A DNA stretch of 64,000 nt from Phymorhynchus buccinoides (GCA_017654935.2 CM065694.1:3797441-3861440); one strand, 5' to 3'; positions 37,703 to 48,017 are shown, numbered from the stretch's first letter. Made by a program: numbers and translations. The notes: generated by a model not told the origin, from the sequence alone.

Positions 37703-38235
37703 GTTTTTACGTCTTTGGACCTGAAATCAACAGATATCGCGCGACATTTGTAAATAACAAATGTAGGTTGGAACAATATGGAGGCAAATGCCCGTAGGCA
37801 AGTACGCCACCAGGCTAAGTCCCGCGATTTTTTAAATAATACAGAAGTTGTTCTCAGGTGACCACAACCTCGGTTCAAACCCATCGGTAGGCACGCCAAA
37901 AGTAAATAAATAAAAAAAGGGGATGTTTTTTATACATAAACTTTCTCTTAAAGTAACGTAATTGAGGCTTTACGTACCTATCGACCTGGGAAGGCACATA
38001 TGGGACATACTCACTTTCTATTGCGCCCCCCCCCCCCAGGAAAAATGGAGTTTTACGTCCTCTTGTCTGAACGCACATATGGGAACATTTGTAAATACAA
38101 ATATGGTGGGAAACAAATTACTGGATAAGGCAATGCCCGTAGGCAGTGCGAAACAGTAAAGTCCCGATTTTTTACAAATACAGATCGCTGAGCGGTGAAC
38201 CACGCGCTCGGTTAAACCTCATCGGACGGCACCGC
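37703..38235 (+). mobile_element. Two degenerate family C copies
   Basis: TTTACGTC, AATGCCCGTAGGCA, AAGTCCCGCGATTTTTTAAA and CTCGGTT.AAACC occur in order at 37703-37895 and again at 38040-38235. Confidence 0.75.
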
Positions 38236-38502
38236 CACAAGTTAGTATTTGAATCACTTTCTCTTAATAAAATATGAAGACTAAAATATTCAGACAGCAG
38301 GTCATAAAATGTTGACATACTGTAAAAAGTTTATCTTTTGAATGATCGCTGTAGTGACGACGCGCACCCCCCCGCAGATCAGCTTTAAATGGAAGGATGG
38401 TCTTTTGATCTTTAAAAAAAGAGAGCATAATATGTACAAGATAGAAACAGTTATAATTCAAAGAAGAAATTAGTCGAGGCCAAGAGAGGTACTATACGAA
38501 AT

Positions 38503-38654
38503 GAACAAAGGGGGAAACTCTCTTTCTAATTAACTCCCCCTCCACCAAAGTGAGACTTTAGGCTCTGATTCCACGCATGCTAGATGATTAGTTTCGTAAT
38601 CAACTTCGGTGGAGGGGGTAAGTTAATCGAAAGGGAGATTTTCCCCCTTAGTTC
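38503..38654. mobile_element. Inverted-repeat element, about 150 bp
   Basis: GAACAAAGGGGGAAACTCTC and CCCCCTCCACC on the left pair with GGTGGAGGGGG, GAGATTTTCCCCCTTAGTTC on the right. Confidence 0.88.
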
Positions 38655-38913
38655 AGCTTAGTTTATAATTCATGGGGTGCTAAATCGTAATGTACAAATT
38701 ATTCTGCACCTTTAGCACATACCTTTGCCAAATTAAGACCGCTGACAGAAGCACAGAAACTCGGTGACATGAGCCTTCATGTTGTGGAAAATGACAAGAC
38801 ACTCAACGGGTCCACGGCAAATCTGAGAGACCAAAACTATAACGAGCTATTTCTATGCGGTCTATGGTAGCGGGCCAGAAGGCGGGAGAGAAGACGACAA
38901 GGTGGCAAGCGCA

Positions 38914-39413
38914 NNNNNNNNNNNNNNNNNNNNNNNNNNNNNNNNNNNNNNNNNNNNNNNNNNNNNNNNNNNNNNNNNNNNNNNNNNNNNNNNNNNNNNN
39001 NNNNNNNNNNNNNNNNNNNNNNNNNNNNNNNNNNNNNNNNNNNNNNNNNNNNNNNNNNNNNNNNNNNNNNNNNNNNNNNNNNNNNNNNNNNNNNNNNNNN
39101 NNNNNNNNNNNNNNNNNNNNNNNNNNNNNNNNNNNNNNNNNNNNNNNNNNNNNNNNNNNNNNNNNNNNNNNNNNNNNNNNNNNNNNNNNNNNNNNNNNNN
39201 NNNNNNNNNNNNNNNNNNNNNNNNNNNNNNNNNNNNNNNNNNNNNNNNNNNNNNNNNNNNNNNNNNNNNNNNNNNNNNNNNNNNNNNNNNNNNNNNNNNN
39301 NNNNNNNNNNNNNNNNNNNNNNNNNNNNNNNNNNNNNNNNNNNNNNNNNNNNNNNNNNNNNNNNNNNNNNNNNNNNNNNNNNNNNNNNNNNNNNNNNNNN
39401 NNNNNNNNNNNNN
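38914..39413. other. Assembly gap, 500 N
   Basis: Exactly 500 N, the customary placeholder for a gap of unknown size. Upstream exons of the plus-strand receptor could be hidden here. Confidence 0.99.
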
Positions 39414-39686
39414 GTTTTTTTAAAGAGGTTCCTTGCAACAGAAACGGTGTGTTTCTATGTTTCTATTAATGTTGCAGGAGTACTTCAGTGTGCTTTCTGG
39501 CTCGTTGTATTTGTTTCTTTATATGTGACTGTGCACGGTAAAACCAGACATAATTGAATTTTGGCGTAATTTTATATTTTAATTTGTAGGTGAGCAAAGA
39601 TTCCTTGTCAATACACAGAGAAACCAAAGGAGTTATCTTCGCTAGTTTTTGTTTTATAATTATTTGAGTTTGGCATTCGAATTATT

Positions 39687-39892
39687 ATGGGTAAGGTGGT
39701 GTAAAAAGCCCAGGGCGGGTAGAGCCAGGCCAATTATCTCATGGAATAAAGCAAATTTCAGTCACTTTGCCAGATACGAGTGTTAGTGGTTTAGCTTCGT
39801 CCAAGTTGACTGAAATTTTGCGTTATGTCATGAGATAATTGGCTTGGGCTTCTTACCCGCCATGGCCCCTTTTTACCCCGTCTTCCTCCCCT
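39687..39892. mobile_element. MITE family A, degenerate copy
   Basis: GTAAGGTGGTGTAAAAAGCC opens the copy, CAATTATCTCATGGAATAAAG and its inverted partner follow, and TTTTTACCCCGTCTTCC closes it. Confidence 0.85.
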
Positions 39893-40045
39893 CTATCATT
39901 TGCAGAAATCGGCATAGAAGATACAATGTTTCCTCTTTGTTTTCTATTGACTTGATTTAGAAAACGATCAAACAAACAAAGAAATCATTCAAAATGTCTT
40001 TTCTGTTGTGGAAGCTGGTAGAATACATAGAAATAGACATAAATA

Positions 40046-40261
40046 GGGGAAGACGGGGTACACAAGCCCATGGCGGGTAAGAAGTCCATGCCAATTATCT
40101 CATGAAATGAGCAAATTTCAGTCTCATTTTGCCCATGAGACGAGTGTTAATGTCTAGTATTCGTCTCATTGGCAAATTTGACTGAATTTTCTTTATTTCA
40201 TGAGATAATTGGGGGGGTGGGCTTCTTACCCGCCCTGCGCTTTTTTTACCCCGTCTTCCCC
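40046..40261. mobile_element. MITE family A, 216-bp copy
   Basis: GGGGAAGACGGGGTA at the left and TACCCCGTCTTCCCC at the right, with TA on both sides. Confidence 0.93.
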
Positions 40262-40370
40262 TATGCCCTAAATAGAAAATTGATATTTTGAGGGTTGTTG
40301 ACTAATTTTGGCTTTTGCTCAAAAATATTCTGAGCAACTTTTTCCACTTATGGTCAAACGGTCAAGATGC

Positions 40371-40405
40371 CCCCCCCCCCCCCCCCACCCCCCCCCCCCC
40401 CCCCC
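40371..40405. repeat. Poly-C tract
   Basis: C run with one CACC interruption. Confidence 0.97.
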
Positions 40406-40567
40406 TGAATGAATTGGATGAAAAATTAGTGTTAAATATAGCAAACGATAGAGGATGAAGTACTCAAATCTGCAGTAAGAAAGGCAAGACTGAAAAAGTG
40501 GAAACAACCGAGAAATGGAGGAGGGGGCATCACCATCACATTGAGTGATTTCTGTTCTTTTTGTCAG

Positions 40568-40727
40568 CTTCAGTCCCAGAACGAAACAAAAACCGTGGGG
40601 TGTCAAGGTCTCTCAGCTCACTACGACCTTGACGAGCTGTACAGCAGCCAGCACGAGGTGACCCTTGACTTCTTTGTGTCTGCACGTGCACCACTGCCTA
40701 CTGCTGTGTGGATTCAGGCCTCTGAAG
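40568..40727 (+). CDS. Receptor exon 1 of 4 in view: extracellular segment
   Basis: The exon starts after CTTTTTGTCAG and ends GAAG|GTATAAG in phase 1. It encodes LQSQNETKTVGCQGLSAHYD, then LDELYSSQHEVTLDFFVSAR and APLPTAVWIQASE. One cysteine and alternating strand-like residues suggest part of a beta-sandwich (Ig-like or FN3-like) domain, but I cannot name the family. The phase 1 end joins in frame to 43798-43881. The start is probable only; an alternative acceptor six bases later (CTTCAG) keeps the same frame. More N-terminal exons must exist upstream. Confidence 0.75.
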
Positions 40728-40769
40728 GTATAAGAAGGGGTGGGGGGGGTGCTAGTGTTGTTGTAGGTC

Positions 40770-40925
40770 ATACCACTGGCTAAAAGACTCCAGGGATCAT
40801 CAATAGCAGTAGCACTTGAACACTATGGTACAAGTGCATCAGCTATGGATGAGAACGTTACGCGTGTGACCGTTTTGGATTACCCCGCCACGTGGGCAGC
40901 CACACTCCGACTTCGGGGGATTTGG
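40770..40925 (+). mobile_element. Family D repeat copy
   Basis: ACTGGCTAAAAGACTCCAGG, TTGAACACTATGGTACAAG, ATGGATGAGAACGTTAC, GTGTGACCGTTTTGG and CCACGTGGGCAGCCACAC. Confidence 0.8.
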
Positions 40926-41169
40926 GAGACTGATTTTGTTACGCTAGGAGCTTGTCATGCCTTAAGACAATCCCCGCATAACTATGCAGAGCATAACAAC
41001 ATTTTGATGTAGCCTTGGTGTTCTAGCCTATGTCAATTGGTCTGACACAGGGAGAGAGCGAGAGAGAGAGAGAGAAAGAGATGGTTTGGAGAGTTGGTGT
41101 AGAAGACAGGGTTTAAGGTTTGTGGTGATTGCATGTGTTACTTCAGTAAAAATCAAACAAACAAAGAGT

Positions 41170-41212
<43 letters not shown>

Positions 41213-41240
41213 CGTGTGTTTTTATTTTTTTTTTTTTAAA
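41170..41240. repeat. Poly-G and poly-T tracts
   Basis: G run at 41170-41212 and T run at 41221-41237. Confidence 0.97.
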
Positions 41241-41271
41241 GGGGTGGGGGATAGAAAAGCGGGGTTTTATG

Positions 41272-42066
41272 TATGAAAAGCCAAATACCTCAAGCCCGTT
41301 TAAAAATACGGCCGGAATTTCACCCGCAAAAGTAAAAATGCGCGCGGATTTCTTAAAAACGCGCGTGCGTTTTCACATTTTTCCTGGCCAATAGAGCATT
41401 TGCCACGTGCCGGCGACCTTGAATTTTATTTTGAGTTGAATTTAGAGAGTTGAATTAGAGAGGTCAGCGCAACTCGGGCAGAACGAGCTCGGGCAAATTA
41501 GTAGTCTAGTATAGAGAACGAACACTCGTAGCAAACGCCCTATTCCCTGCGCGCATTTTTGCTTGGTTTCTTTAAACAGTTGAATCAGAAAGTAAACGGA
41601 GTAAGTGTTTTGGTTACCTCAAACACTTTCTCGTTCTAAGCGAGACTGGCTTTCCCGTGACTGACATAAGCAGGTTTCCACAATGTGTTAGCTTGCTCCT
41701 AACACCTGTAACTGTTAGAAAAGCATCTTCTTCCCTTGTAGCCATCAGTGATTATTGATTATAATAATGGCGCGCGAAACAGGCCGCCAGTGAAGAGCGA
41801 TAACCCCGAGGGCGTCAATTAATAAACACTTTCGTTTCAGTAACTTTTTCTGATCTAAGTTTTTATGTTCAAAGCAAAAGTGCGACCTCAGTTAAGAAAC
41901 TGCGCGCAGACTTTTGAGCGGCGCGGCATTTACGGATCTGCGCGCTCAGAAAATTTTCGACCAATCAGCATCAAGATGGGCGAGCAGTTTTGATAAAATG
42001 CGCGCGCATTTTTAATAAAATACGGGCGCATTTCAGAAGCGGGTTTGAGGTATTTGGCTTTCCATA
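41272..42066. mobile_element. 795-bp non-autonomous DNA transposon with TTTATG target duplication
   Basis: The left end TATGAAAAGCCAAATACCTC and the right end, read inverted, TATGGAAAGCCAAATACCTC match over about 25 bp. Subterminal GCGCGC-rich stretches recur at both ends. TTTATG flanks both sides (41266-41271 and 42067-42072). The interior has no transposase-like ORF. A 6-bp target duplication is unusual and narrows the possible superfamilies. Confidence 0.88.
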
Positions 42067-42195
42067 TTTATGGGTTGGAGGTGACTGCGTGTGTGATGAA
42101 GAATCACAGAGAGCAGAAAAAAAGAGAGAGAGAGAGAGGGAGGGGGGGATACAGTGAGGGAGAGTTGTAAGGCGTGTGTGTCTGTCAGTGTCTGT

Positions 42196-42300
42196 AGGCC
42201 CTGTGTGTGTGTGTGTGTGGTGTGTATGTGTATGCACGCGCGCGCGTGCACGTGTGTGTGTATGTGTTTATGTGTGCGTGCCCGTGCTCGTGTATGTGTG
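42196..42300. repeat. (GT)n-rich tract
   Basis: GT repeats with GCGC and ATGT interruptions. Confidence 0.93.
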
Positions 42301-42605
42301 TGTATCGTTCTGACTTTCTGTCTGTGTCTGTATGTCAAGATGATTCTGTATGTATTGGTGTAAGCATAGTGTGTGACTATGCGTCTGTGCGTGTGTCGAC
42401 CTGCGTGTGACTAATGCCATTAAAGCTAAGCACGTGTTTGTGTATGTTTGTATGCGTGCATGGATGCCTGTGTGTGTGTGTGCGACAGACTAGGCGTTCA
42501 AGACTGCACATGATCATCTCCAAACATGGAAAAAATCATTTATTTTTTAGTAAAGCTTTAGTGTTTGTGTGTATTTGACGGCTTAAGGCTTTGGTTAGGG
42601 TTAGG

Positions 42606-43012
42606 CCGGGTTCACATTAGACGCGTAAGTTCCTGTACGGAAAACCCGAAATAAGTGGAAGAAAGAAGGATAAAAGATTTAGGGGAAGACGGGGTAAAAA
42701 GCGCATGGGCGGGTAAGAAGCCCACCCCAATTATCTCATGAAATGAAGCAAATTTCAGTCTCATTTTGCCCATGAGACGAGCGTTAATGTCTAGCATTCG
42801 TCTCATAGGCAAATTTGACTTAAATTTTCTTTATTTCATGAGATAATTGGGGTGGGCTTCTTACCCGCCAATGCGCTTTTTACCCCGTCTTCCCCTACGC
42901 ATAATAGGCGAAATTCGGACACGTGCGCAAAGCCTTTTCCCTTCTTTGTTTCACTTATTTATGGATTGAGCACGGGTTTCCGCCATGGAATAATCCGCTT
43001 ATGTGTGACGGC
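42606..43012 (+). mobile_element. Family H element interrupted by a family A MITE
   Basis: GGCCGGGTTCACATTAGACG, GTGGAAGAAAGAAGGATAAAAG, then an insertion, then CACTTATTTATGGATTG and ATCCGCTTATGTGTG. The uninterrupted version is at 47801-47998. Confidence 0.9.
42682..42895. mobile_element. MITE family A, 214 bp, nested in family H
   Basis: Both arms are near-perfect, from GGGGAAGACGGGGTAAAAAG to its complement. TA at 42680-42681 and 42896-42897 is the target duplication: the empty relative at 47870-47880 reads GTTTACGCATA where the filled site reads TTTA...TACGCATA. Confidence 0.95.
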
Positions 43013-43461
43013 TCTTATAGAGTCAGTTTAAATTCAGATTGAATGGTTTAAAGATACACATTCTAAAGGCTGAAAACCGGCATTGTCACGCGAAGACGTC
43101 ACTTTCCAAATTTCGGAGATGATGTGCAGCATTGAACGTGTCAAGCACTATCTGCTGAAAACCCTTTACTAATACTTAACCCATGAAAAGACTACTATTT
43201 TTTTTGAACTCGCTAATTTGCAGTCAAACAGTGAAAATAGGCATTGACCACTGGACAGTGACACTGACCAATGGTCAGTCAAACATAAAAAATTGTTCTT
43301 GAAACTCCACTACATTTGCAGTTTCAAACAGATGAAATTAGGCCAAACTGACCACTGTCAGTGGACCACTGGGTCAACCACATCAACAACTGTTCATAAG
43401 CTAATACTAATTAGCATTCAAAACTGTAAAATTAGGCCAAATCGTGACCAGTGCCAGTTAC

Positions 43462-43623
43462 AGAGAGAGAGAGAGGAAGGGGGGGGGGGGGGCGGGGGGG
43501 TGGTAGGGGAGGGGGGGGGGGGGAGTTTGGCTGGTGTGTGTGTGGGGGACATAGAGAGACAGAGAGAGAGAGGGAGGGAGAGAGAGAGAGACGACACAGA
43601 GAGAGAGAGAGAGAGAGAGAGAG
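43462..43623. repeat. (GA)n and poly-G tracts
   Basis: GA at 43462-43475, G-rich at 43480-43525, GA at 43555-43623 with GACGACAC interruption. Confidence 0.95.
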
Positions 43624-43797
43624 GACATAATTTCCCACAGTAATCATTTCACTAGATAGTCGTAAAGCCAAGCTACTATATGATGAAAACTTTAGTATTA
43701 CTACTAACTGATGAAAAAACTACTATTTTATTTTCATGGGTTAGTAGTAATAGTAAGGTTTTCATCAGATAGTAAAACGTCTTGTGTGCTGCAACAG

Positions 43798-43881
43798 ATG
43801 GCATCAGGAAAGAAGGGTACACTATCGAAGCCTCCTGTGAGGGAACCAGAGTTCTGGATGAAAACTCGGAGAAGCAATCGG
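43798..43881 (+). CDS. Receptor exon 2 of 4 in view: membrane-proximal extracellular segment
   Basis: The exon is bounded by GCTGCAACAG|ATGGC and CAATCGG|GTAAAT, is 84 nt, and has phase 1 at both ends. Joined to the previous exon it reads DGIRKEGYTIEASCEGTRVL and then DENSEKQS. The cysteine may pair with the one in the previous exon. Symmetrical phase 1 exons are common in extracellular modules. Continuation of the frame across three separate exons is the main evidence that this is a real gene. Confidence 0.82.
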
Positions 43882-44201
43882 GTAAATAACGTCCTCCAAA
43901 TTGTTGATGCCAAGGTTTTGTTTCATTATTTTGTTTATTCTGATCTTTTTCGTTTTTCTCTTCTTGTGTGTCTGTCTGATTATCCGTCTGTCTCGCTCCC
44001 CCCTCTCTCTCTCTGTCTGTCTCTCTGTCTCTCTCTCTCATCGTCTCTCATCTCTCTAGTATTTTCTCATGATATGTTTGTGTCTGTGACTTCTTTTTCT
44101 CACCCTTTCTCGCATCCAATTATGTATCCCTTCTTTTAGTTTATCCTCTCAGTAGTAATGCAATAAGCCTTACTTCTTAGAAGTCATTCAACATTTATCT
44201 C

Positions 44202-44203
44202 TC

Positions 44204-44238
<35 letters not shown>

Positions 44239-44499
44239 CACACATACATACGCGCTGCGCACAAGACACACCACACACACGCGCGCATGCGCAACAACAC
44301 ACACACACACGTACGCACACACACACACACAACACACACACACACACACACACACAAAACACGCTCGCATGGCATACACGCCCTGCTCCTAAATAGACCG
44401 GGCTAATATCCCTTGTTTGCACAGTTGCACACACCAGAGACGTCTCTCGTCTCACGCACACACGCACGTCTCGTCTCTCTCTCTCTCTCTCTCTCTTCG

Positions 44500-44551
<52 letters not shown>
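44202..44551. repeat. (CA)n and (CT)n tracts
   Basis: CA repeats with AACA and CGCG variants at 44202-44355; CT repeats at 44476-44551. Confidence 0.95.
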
Positions 44552-44560
<9 letters not shown>

Positions 44561-44659
44561 AACCTATGTTCGTAATTTTCAATGAACATCAAATAATATG
44601 ATCTCTCTGTCTCTCTCTGGTCAGTTTTGTTACTTACCTTCACTGATTCTTTTAAGCAG

Positions 44660-44753
44660 ACACAAACCTGGCTGTGATCGTGGGCTCAGCTGTGGGAGGA
44701 GTGGTGGTCCTCGCGGCCCTTGTCATTATCATTGTCTTCACTATTAGGAAAAG
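44660..44753 (+). CDS. Receptor exon 3 of 4 in view: transmembrane segment
   Basis: The exon runs from CTTTTAAGCAG|ACACAA to GGAAAAG|GTAAGAG, 94 nt, phase 1 to phase 2. It encodes DTNLAVIVGSAVGG and then VVVLAALVIIIVFTIRKR. This is a textbook single-pass helix of about 23 hydrophobic residues with a GxxxG-like SAVGG stretch, followed by the basic stop-transfer RKR. It places exons 40568 and 43798 outside the cell and exon 47307 in the cytoplasm. The donor is a strong consensus site. Confidence 0.92.
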
Positions 44754-44867
44754 GTAAGAGTCTTTTTTTTGTCTTTTTTTGAAATCCCTCTTTGCTTGCT
44801 CCTCTCTTTGCTTTTTCCTCTTTCACTTCTTTTACCGGTTCATACTGCTCACAAAATACATTACGCG

Positions 44868-44981
44868 CATGTGTGTGCGTGCGCGTGCGTCTGTGTATGT
44901 GTGCGTGCGCGCGCACGTGTGCGCGCACATGCGTGTATGTGTGCGTGTGTGTGCGTTTGTGTGTGTGTGCGTTTGTGTGTG
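44868..44981. repeat. (GT)n with (GC) variants
   Basis: GT/GCGT alternation in the receptor intron. Confidence 0.96.
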
Positions 44982-45290
44982 AACTGAGATTTTATTTATT
45001 ATAGTGTTTGATAGTCCGATCTCTGTCCTTCACATAACAGAGGTGACTGCTATTCTGAGGAGTTGGGCTGAGATTTGTTTTGCCCTGGGGTGCCTTTGCC
45101 CAGTCTGTGGGCCATGAGGGCCTTAAAGCCTTAAAGCCAGCCGGGGACAGTACTGATCTCTGCATCTGCATCCATAGTTGATAGGGCCACATCGTGGCAT
45201 ATAGGTATTCATCAACAAAACAGTAGGCTAAAAATGTCAGTGTCTGCTTGGCGCTCGCAGCAAAAGCTTCCCTTTTCAAACGAAGAGTGG

Positions 45291-45312
45291 AGGGGGGGGG
45301 GGGGGGGGGGGG
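45291..45312. repeat. Poly-G tract
   Basis: G run of about 20 bases. Confidence 0.97.
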
Positions 45313-45408
45313 AATAAACTGCGCGGGCGAAAGCCTGCAGTTTGGAGAGACGGTGGCTTCTTTCTCTCTCTCCCAATCGCAACTGACTGAATGAACGAAA
45401 ATTCATTT

Positions 45409-45546
45409 AACGTCCTCTCCGGTCTGGAACAGACACATATGGGACATTAGTAGATATAAAGATGGTGGGAACGATCCTGGAGGCAATGCCCGAAGGCAGT
45501 GCAACACCAGGAAAGTCCCGATTTTTTTAAAAACAATACAGATGTA
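45409..45546 (+). mobile_element. Family C copy, plus
   Basis: CCGGTCTGGAACAGACACAT, GATGGTGGGAACGATCCTGG and CAGGAAAGTCCCGATTTTTT in order. Confidence 0.85.
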
Positions 45547-45789
45547 TGCATACTGAAGACCCGATTCCTGGTATCGGCTCTTTTATATCCCTGTTGTGCC
45601 TTTAAGATGACTGGCATTGGGGAGAGTCATAAAAAACTAACCAATCCCCAAGACTACATCAGTAGCCTATATAGGAGCCCGTGCAAAAGCATCCTTGTCT
45701 GTTCCCAGGTCGAGAGGACGTAAAACATCAAATTCTATTTCATTCATCCTTGTCTGTTTGAGCAATCTGTAGTACTTTAGATTGTGGCG

Positions 45790-45974
45790 GTGCCATAGCC
45801 GATGAGGTTTAACCGAGGCGTGGTTACTGCTACACCTATCTGTATTGTTAAAAAAATCGGGACTTTACTGGTGTTGCACTGCCTCCGGGCATTGCATCCA
45901 GTATTGTTCCCACCATCTGTGTATCTACAAATGTCCCATATGAGTCTGTTCCAGACCGAGAGGACGTAAAACAC
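45790..45974 (-). mobile_element. Family C copy, minus, longest in the window
   Basis: It starts with GGCGGTGCCATAGCCGATGA and GGTTTAACCGAGGCGTGGTT, giving the end missing from most copies. It finishes at the complement of the CGGTCTGGAACAGAC end. Confidence 0.85.
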
Positions 45975-46089
45975 CATTTTTCATTCTTCATTCATCCTTG
46001 TCTGTGTGTGAGAATATGATAACAAACAGCAGCAAAGCAAGAAGCAGAATCATTTTCTTGCCTAATGGACCGACTCATCCCTGTTTCAA

Positions 46090-46323
46090 CTTAAAGATTC
46101 ACTGACGCACCACGATTAAGTCCCTTGTTTTTTTCTGGGTATAGGTGACCCACATACATATGTCACCATCTTCAAATTGAGGCTGCTCTTTATGTTTCGG
46201 TTTTGAATTTGGGGACATTTTGTATGGGAGTGAGACCTGATCAAAACAGGATTCCTTACCAGCTATAAGAGGGAAAACACGTGAAACTCGTGATTTTGAC
46301 ACGTGATCTGGTGGGTCTTTAAA
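46090..46323 (+). mobile_element. MITE family B copy
   Basis: ACTGACGCACCACGATTAAG through GATCTGGTGGGTCTTTAAAG. Confidence 0.87.
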
Positions 46324-46439
46324 GAAAGAAATAGGTCAATATTACGAATGCTTTGCACTGGGCAGTGGGTGGATGCCACATGCCTCCATACGGGGAGCTG
46401 GACGACCCCACCCCCTCCACGAGTCTCTCCCTGTAGGGA

Positions 46440-46780
46440 TACGTGGGGGGGGGGGGGGGGGGGGTCTTCTGTAAAATAATTCCCCCACCTTCTGGAAGTT
46501 CTGTGCTTGTAACTTCCTCTAATCTTGACACTCTCTTTGACTCTGCCTTTTCCCTTTGCTTACTGTCATCTACTATCTTTCTGACTAAATTATTGGCCCA
46601 TTCTCCTGCCTTTTTTTGGAAATCTTCCAATTACTTTTCTCCTTTGAGCCTCCGAAATCGGAATGTGTCGGCTGTACGCAGCGGGGGAGACCAGTGAAAA
46701 CTGAAAACCGGACACATACGTACTTTACCCATTATGGCCTTTTGTCCTGGGAACGCAGAAGAAGAAGAATGTTTCTTTCG
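46440..46780 (-). mobile_element. Family E repeat, minus
   Basis: Shares, in inverted orientation, AATTATTGGCCCATTCTCCT, GTCGGCTGTACGCAGCGGGG and AAACCGGACACATA with 49755-50075. A poly-G run (46445-46463) lies at one end. Confidence 0.8.
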
Positions 46781-46848
46781 CACAACTGTAGGTATATTGT
46801 ATTGGTGGAGAAGTAAGCTTCTATGCACTTCTTTTTGTTTCGTCCGAA

Positions 46849-47306
46849 TCTTTGACATATTTTGTTGGTTTGCTTTGATTTTATTGGCAACGATGTAGTT
46901 TTACTGCCCCAAGCTACAACTTGACGTGGCCCATTCATTTGGTTGTTGTCAGGAAACGCGAATTCCGATTTTTTAAATATATTTTGTTGGTTTGCTTTGA
47001 TTTTATTGGCAAGGATGTAGTTTACTGTCCCAAGCTAGAACTTGACTTGCCCATTCATTTGGTTGTTGTCAGGAAGGCCAAAGTCCGAATCTTTAACATA
47101 TTTTGTTGGTTTGCTTTGATTTTATTGGCAGTGATGTAGTTTACTGCCCCAAGCTACAACTTGACTTGCCCATTCATTTGGTTGTTGTCAGGAAGGCCAA
47201 AGTCCGAATCTTTAACATATTTTGTTGGTTTGCTTCGATTTTATTGGCAAGGATGTAGTTTATTGCCCCGAGCTATAACTTTGCCAATTTATTTGGTTGT
47301 TGTCAG
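46849..47306 (+). repeat. Tandem repeat, about 120 bp x 4, carrying four acceptor-like splice sites
   Basis: Each unit contains TTGTTGGTTTGCTTTGATTT, GATGTAGTTTACTGCCCC and CATTTGGTTGTTGTCAGGAA. The last unit's TTGTTGTCAG is the acceptor of receptor exon 47307-47799. The units repeat both intron end and the first exon bases (GAAGGCCAAAGTCCG versus GAAACCCGAAGTCTG). Confidence 0.93.
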
Positions 47307-47799
47307 GAAACCCGAAGTCTGGACCAGGGTTTTATCGTCTTTCAAACGAAATCAAAGCCCACCTTCAGACACATCCAGTGAGCAGGGCGGCAACCACTAT
47401 ACCCTTACTCACCCCAACCACGAGTACACCGACATCAAAGACCCCACCGCCCCGTTCATACATCACACCCCCCCTGCCCAAGAACCACCCTCTGACTCTC
47501 CTCCTCCATCCGCCCCTCCTCCATCCGCCCCTCCCTTACTACCCTGCCCCAACAAACCTGGCAGGACCTTCACCCACAACCCAGCAGAATCCGGCAGAAG
47601 AGCAGACGATGTAAAAAACGAGGAGGAATACAACCACCTGAACCGGAGCAGCAGGCTGGGATCAGGAGAGGCTGGAGACAGGGAGGGGGCTGAAGGGGCC
47701 GACAGGAACAGCGGTAGTAGCGGCAAGAGGCCGCGAGGACCGGAGAATTATGACCACTTGGACATGGTGGACACCTTAAACAAGGCTCCAAGATCGTAA
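47307..47799 (+). CDS. Receptor last exon: cytoplasmic tail with YxxL/I motifs
   Basis: The acceptor TTGTTGTCAG|GAAACCC completes the AG of the previous exon (phase 2) to give RKRKPEVWTRVL. The tail is about 163 residues and ends at a TAA or TAG-type stop at 47797-47799. Features in order: EYTDI, a proline-rich region (PPPSAPPPSAPP) that could bind SH3 domains, EEYNHL, a Gly/Ser/Arg-rich linker, and ENYDHL near the C-terminus. Tyr-x-x-Leu/Ile motifs can bind SH2 domains when phosphorylated, as in immune receptor tails. The spacing between EEYNHL and ENYDHL is longer than in a classical ITAM. The role as an immune or phagocytic signalling receptor is inference. From EEYNHL to the stop the exon is duplicated at 52474-52678. 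Confidence 0.88.
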
Positions 47800-47800
47800 G

Positions 47801-47998
47801 GCCGGGTTCACATTAGACGCGTAAGTTCCGTACGGAAAACCCTAAATAAGTGGAAGGAAGAAGGATAAAAGTTTACGCATATAGGGGAAATTTGGACAGT
47901 GACGTGTGCAAATCTTTTCCCTTCTTTGTTCCACTTATTTCAGGATTGCGCACAGGTTTCCGCATGGAATATCCGCTTATGTGTGTACATGGCCTAAG
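47801..47998 (+). mobile_element. Family H element, uninterrupted
   Basis: GGCCGGGTTCACATTAGACG to ATCCGCTTATGTGTGTACAT. It lies immediately after the receptor stop codon, so it is probably part of the 3' UTR. Confidence 0.85.
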
Positions 47999-48017
47999 TA
48001 TGTATTAATTACTCCTA

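Noticed and set aside
46319..46630. Minus-strand open frame of about 100 residues with a poly-Pro stretch
   Set aside because: It lies in repeat family E, which recurs at 49755-50075 with frame-breaking differences; the poly-Pro comes from a poly-G run.
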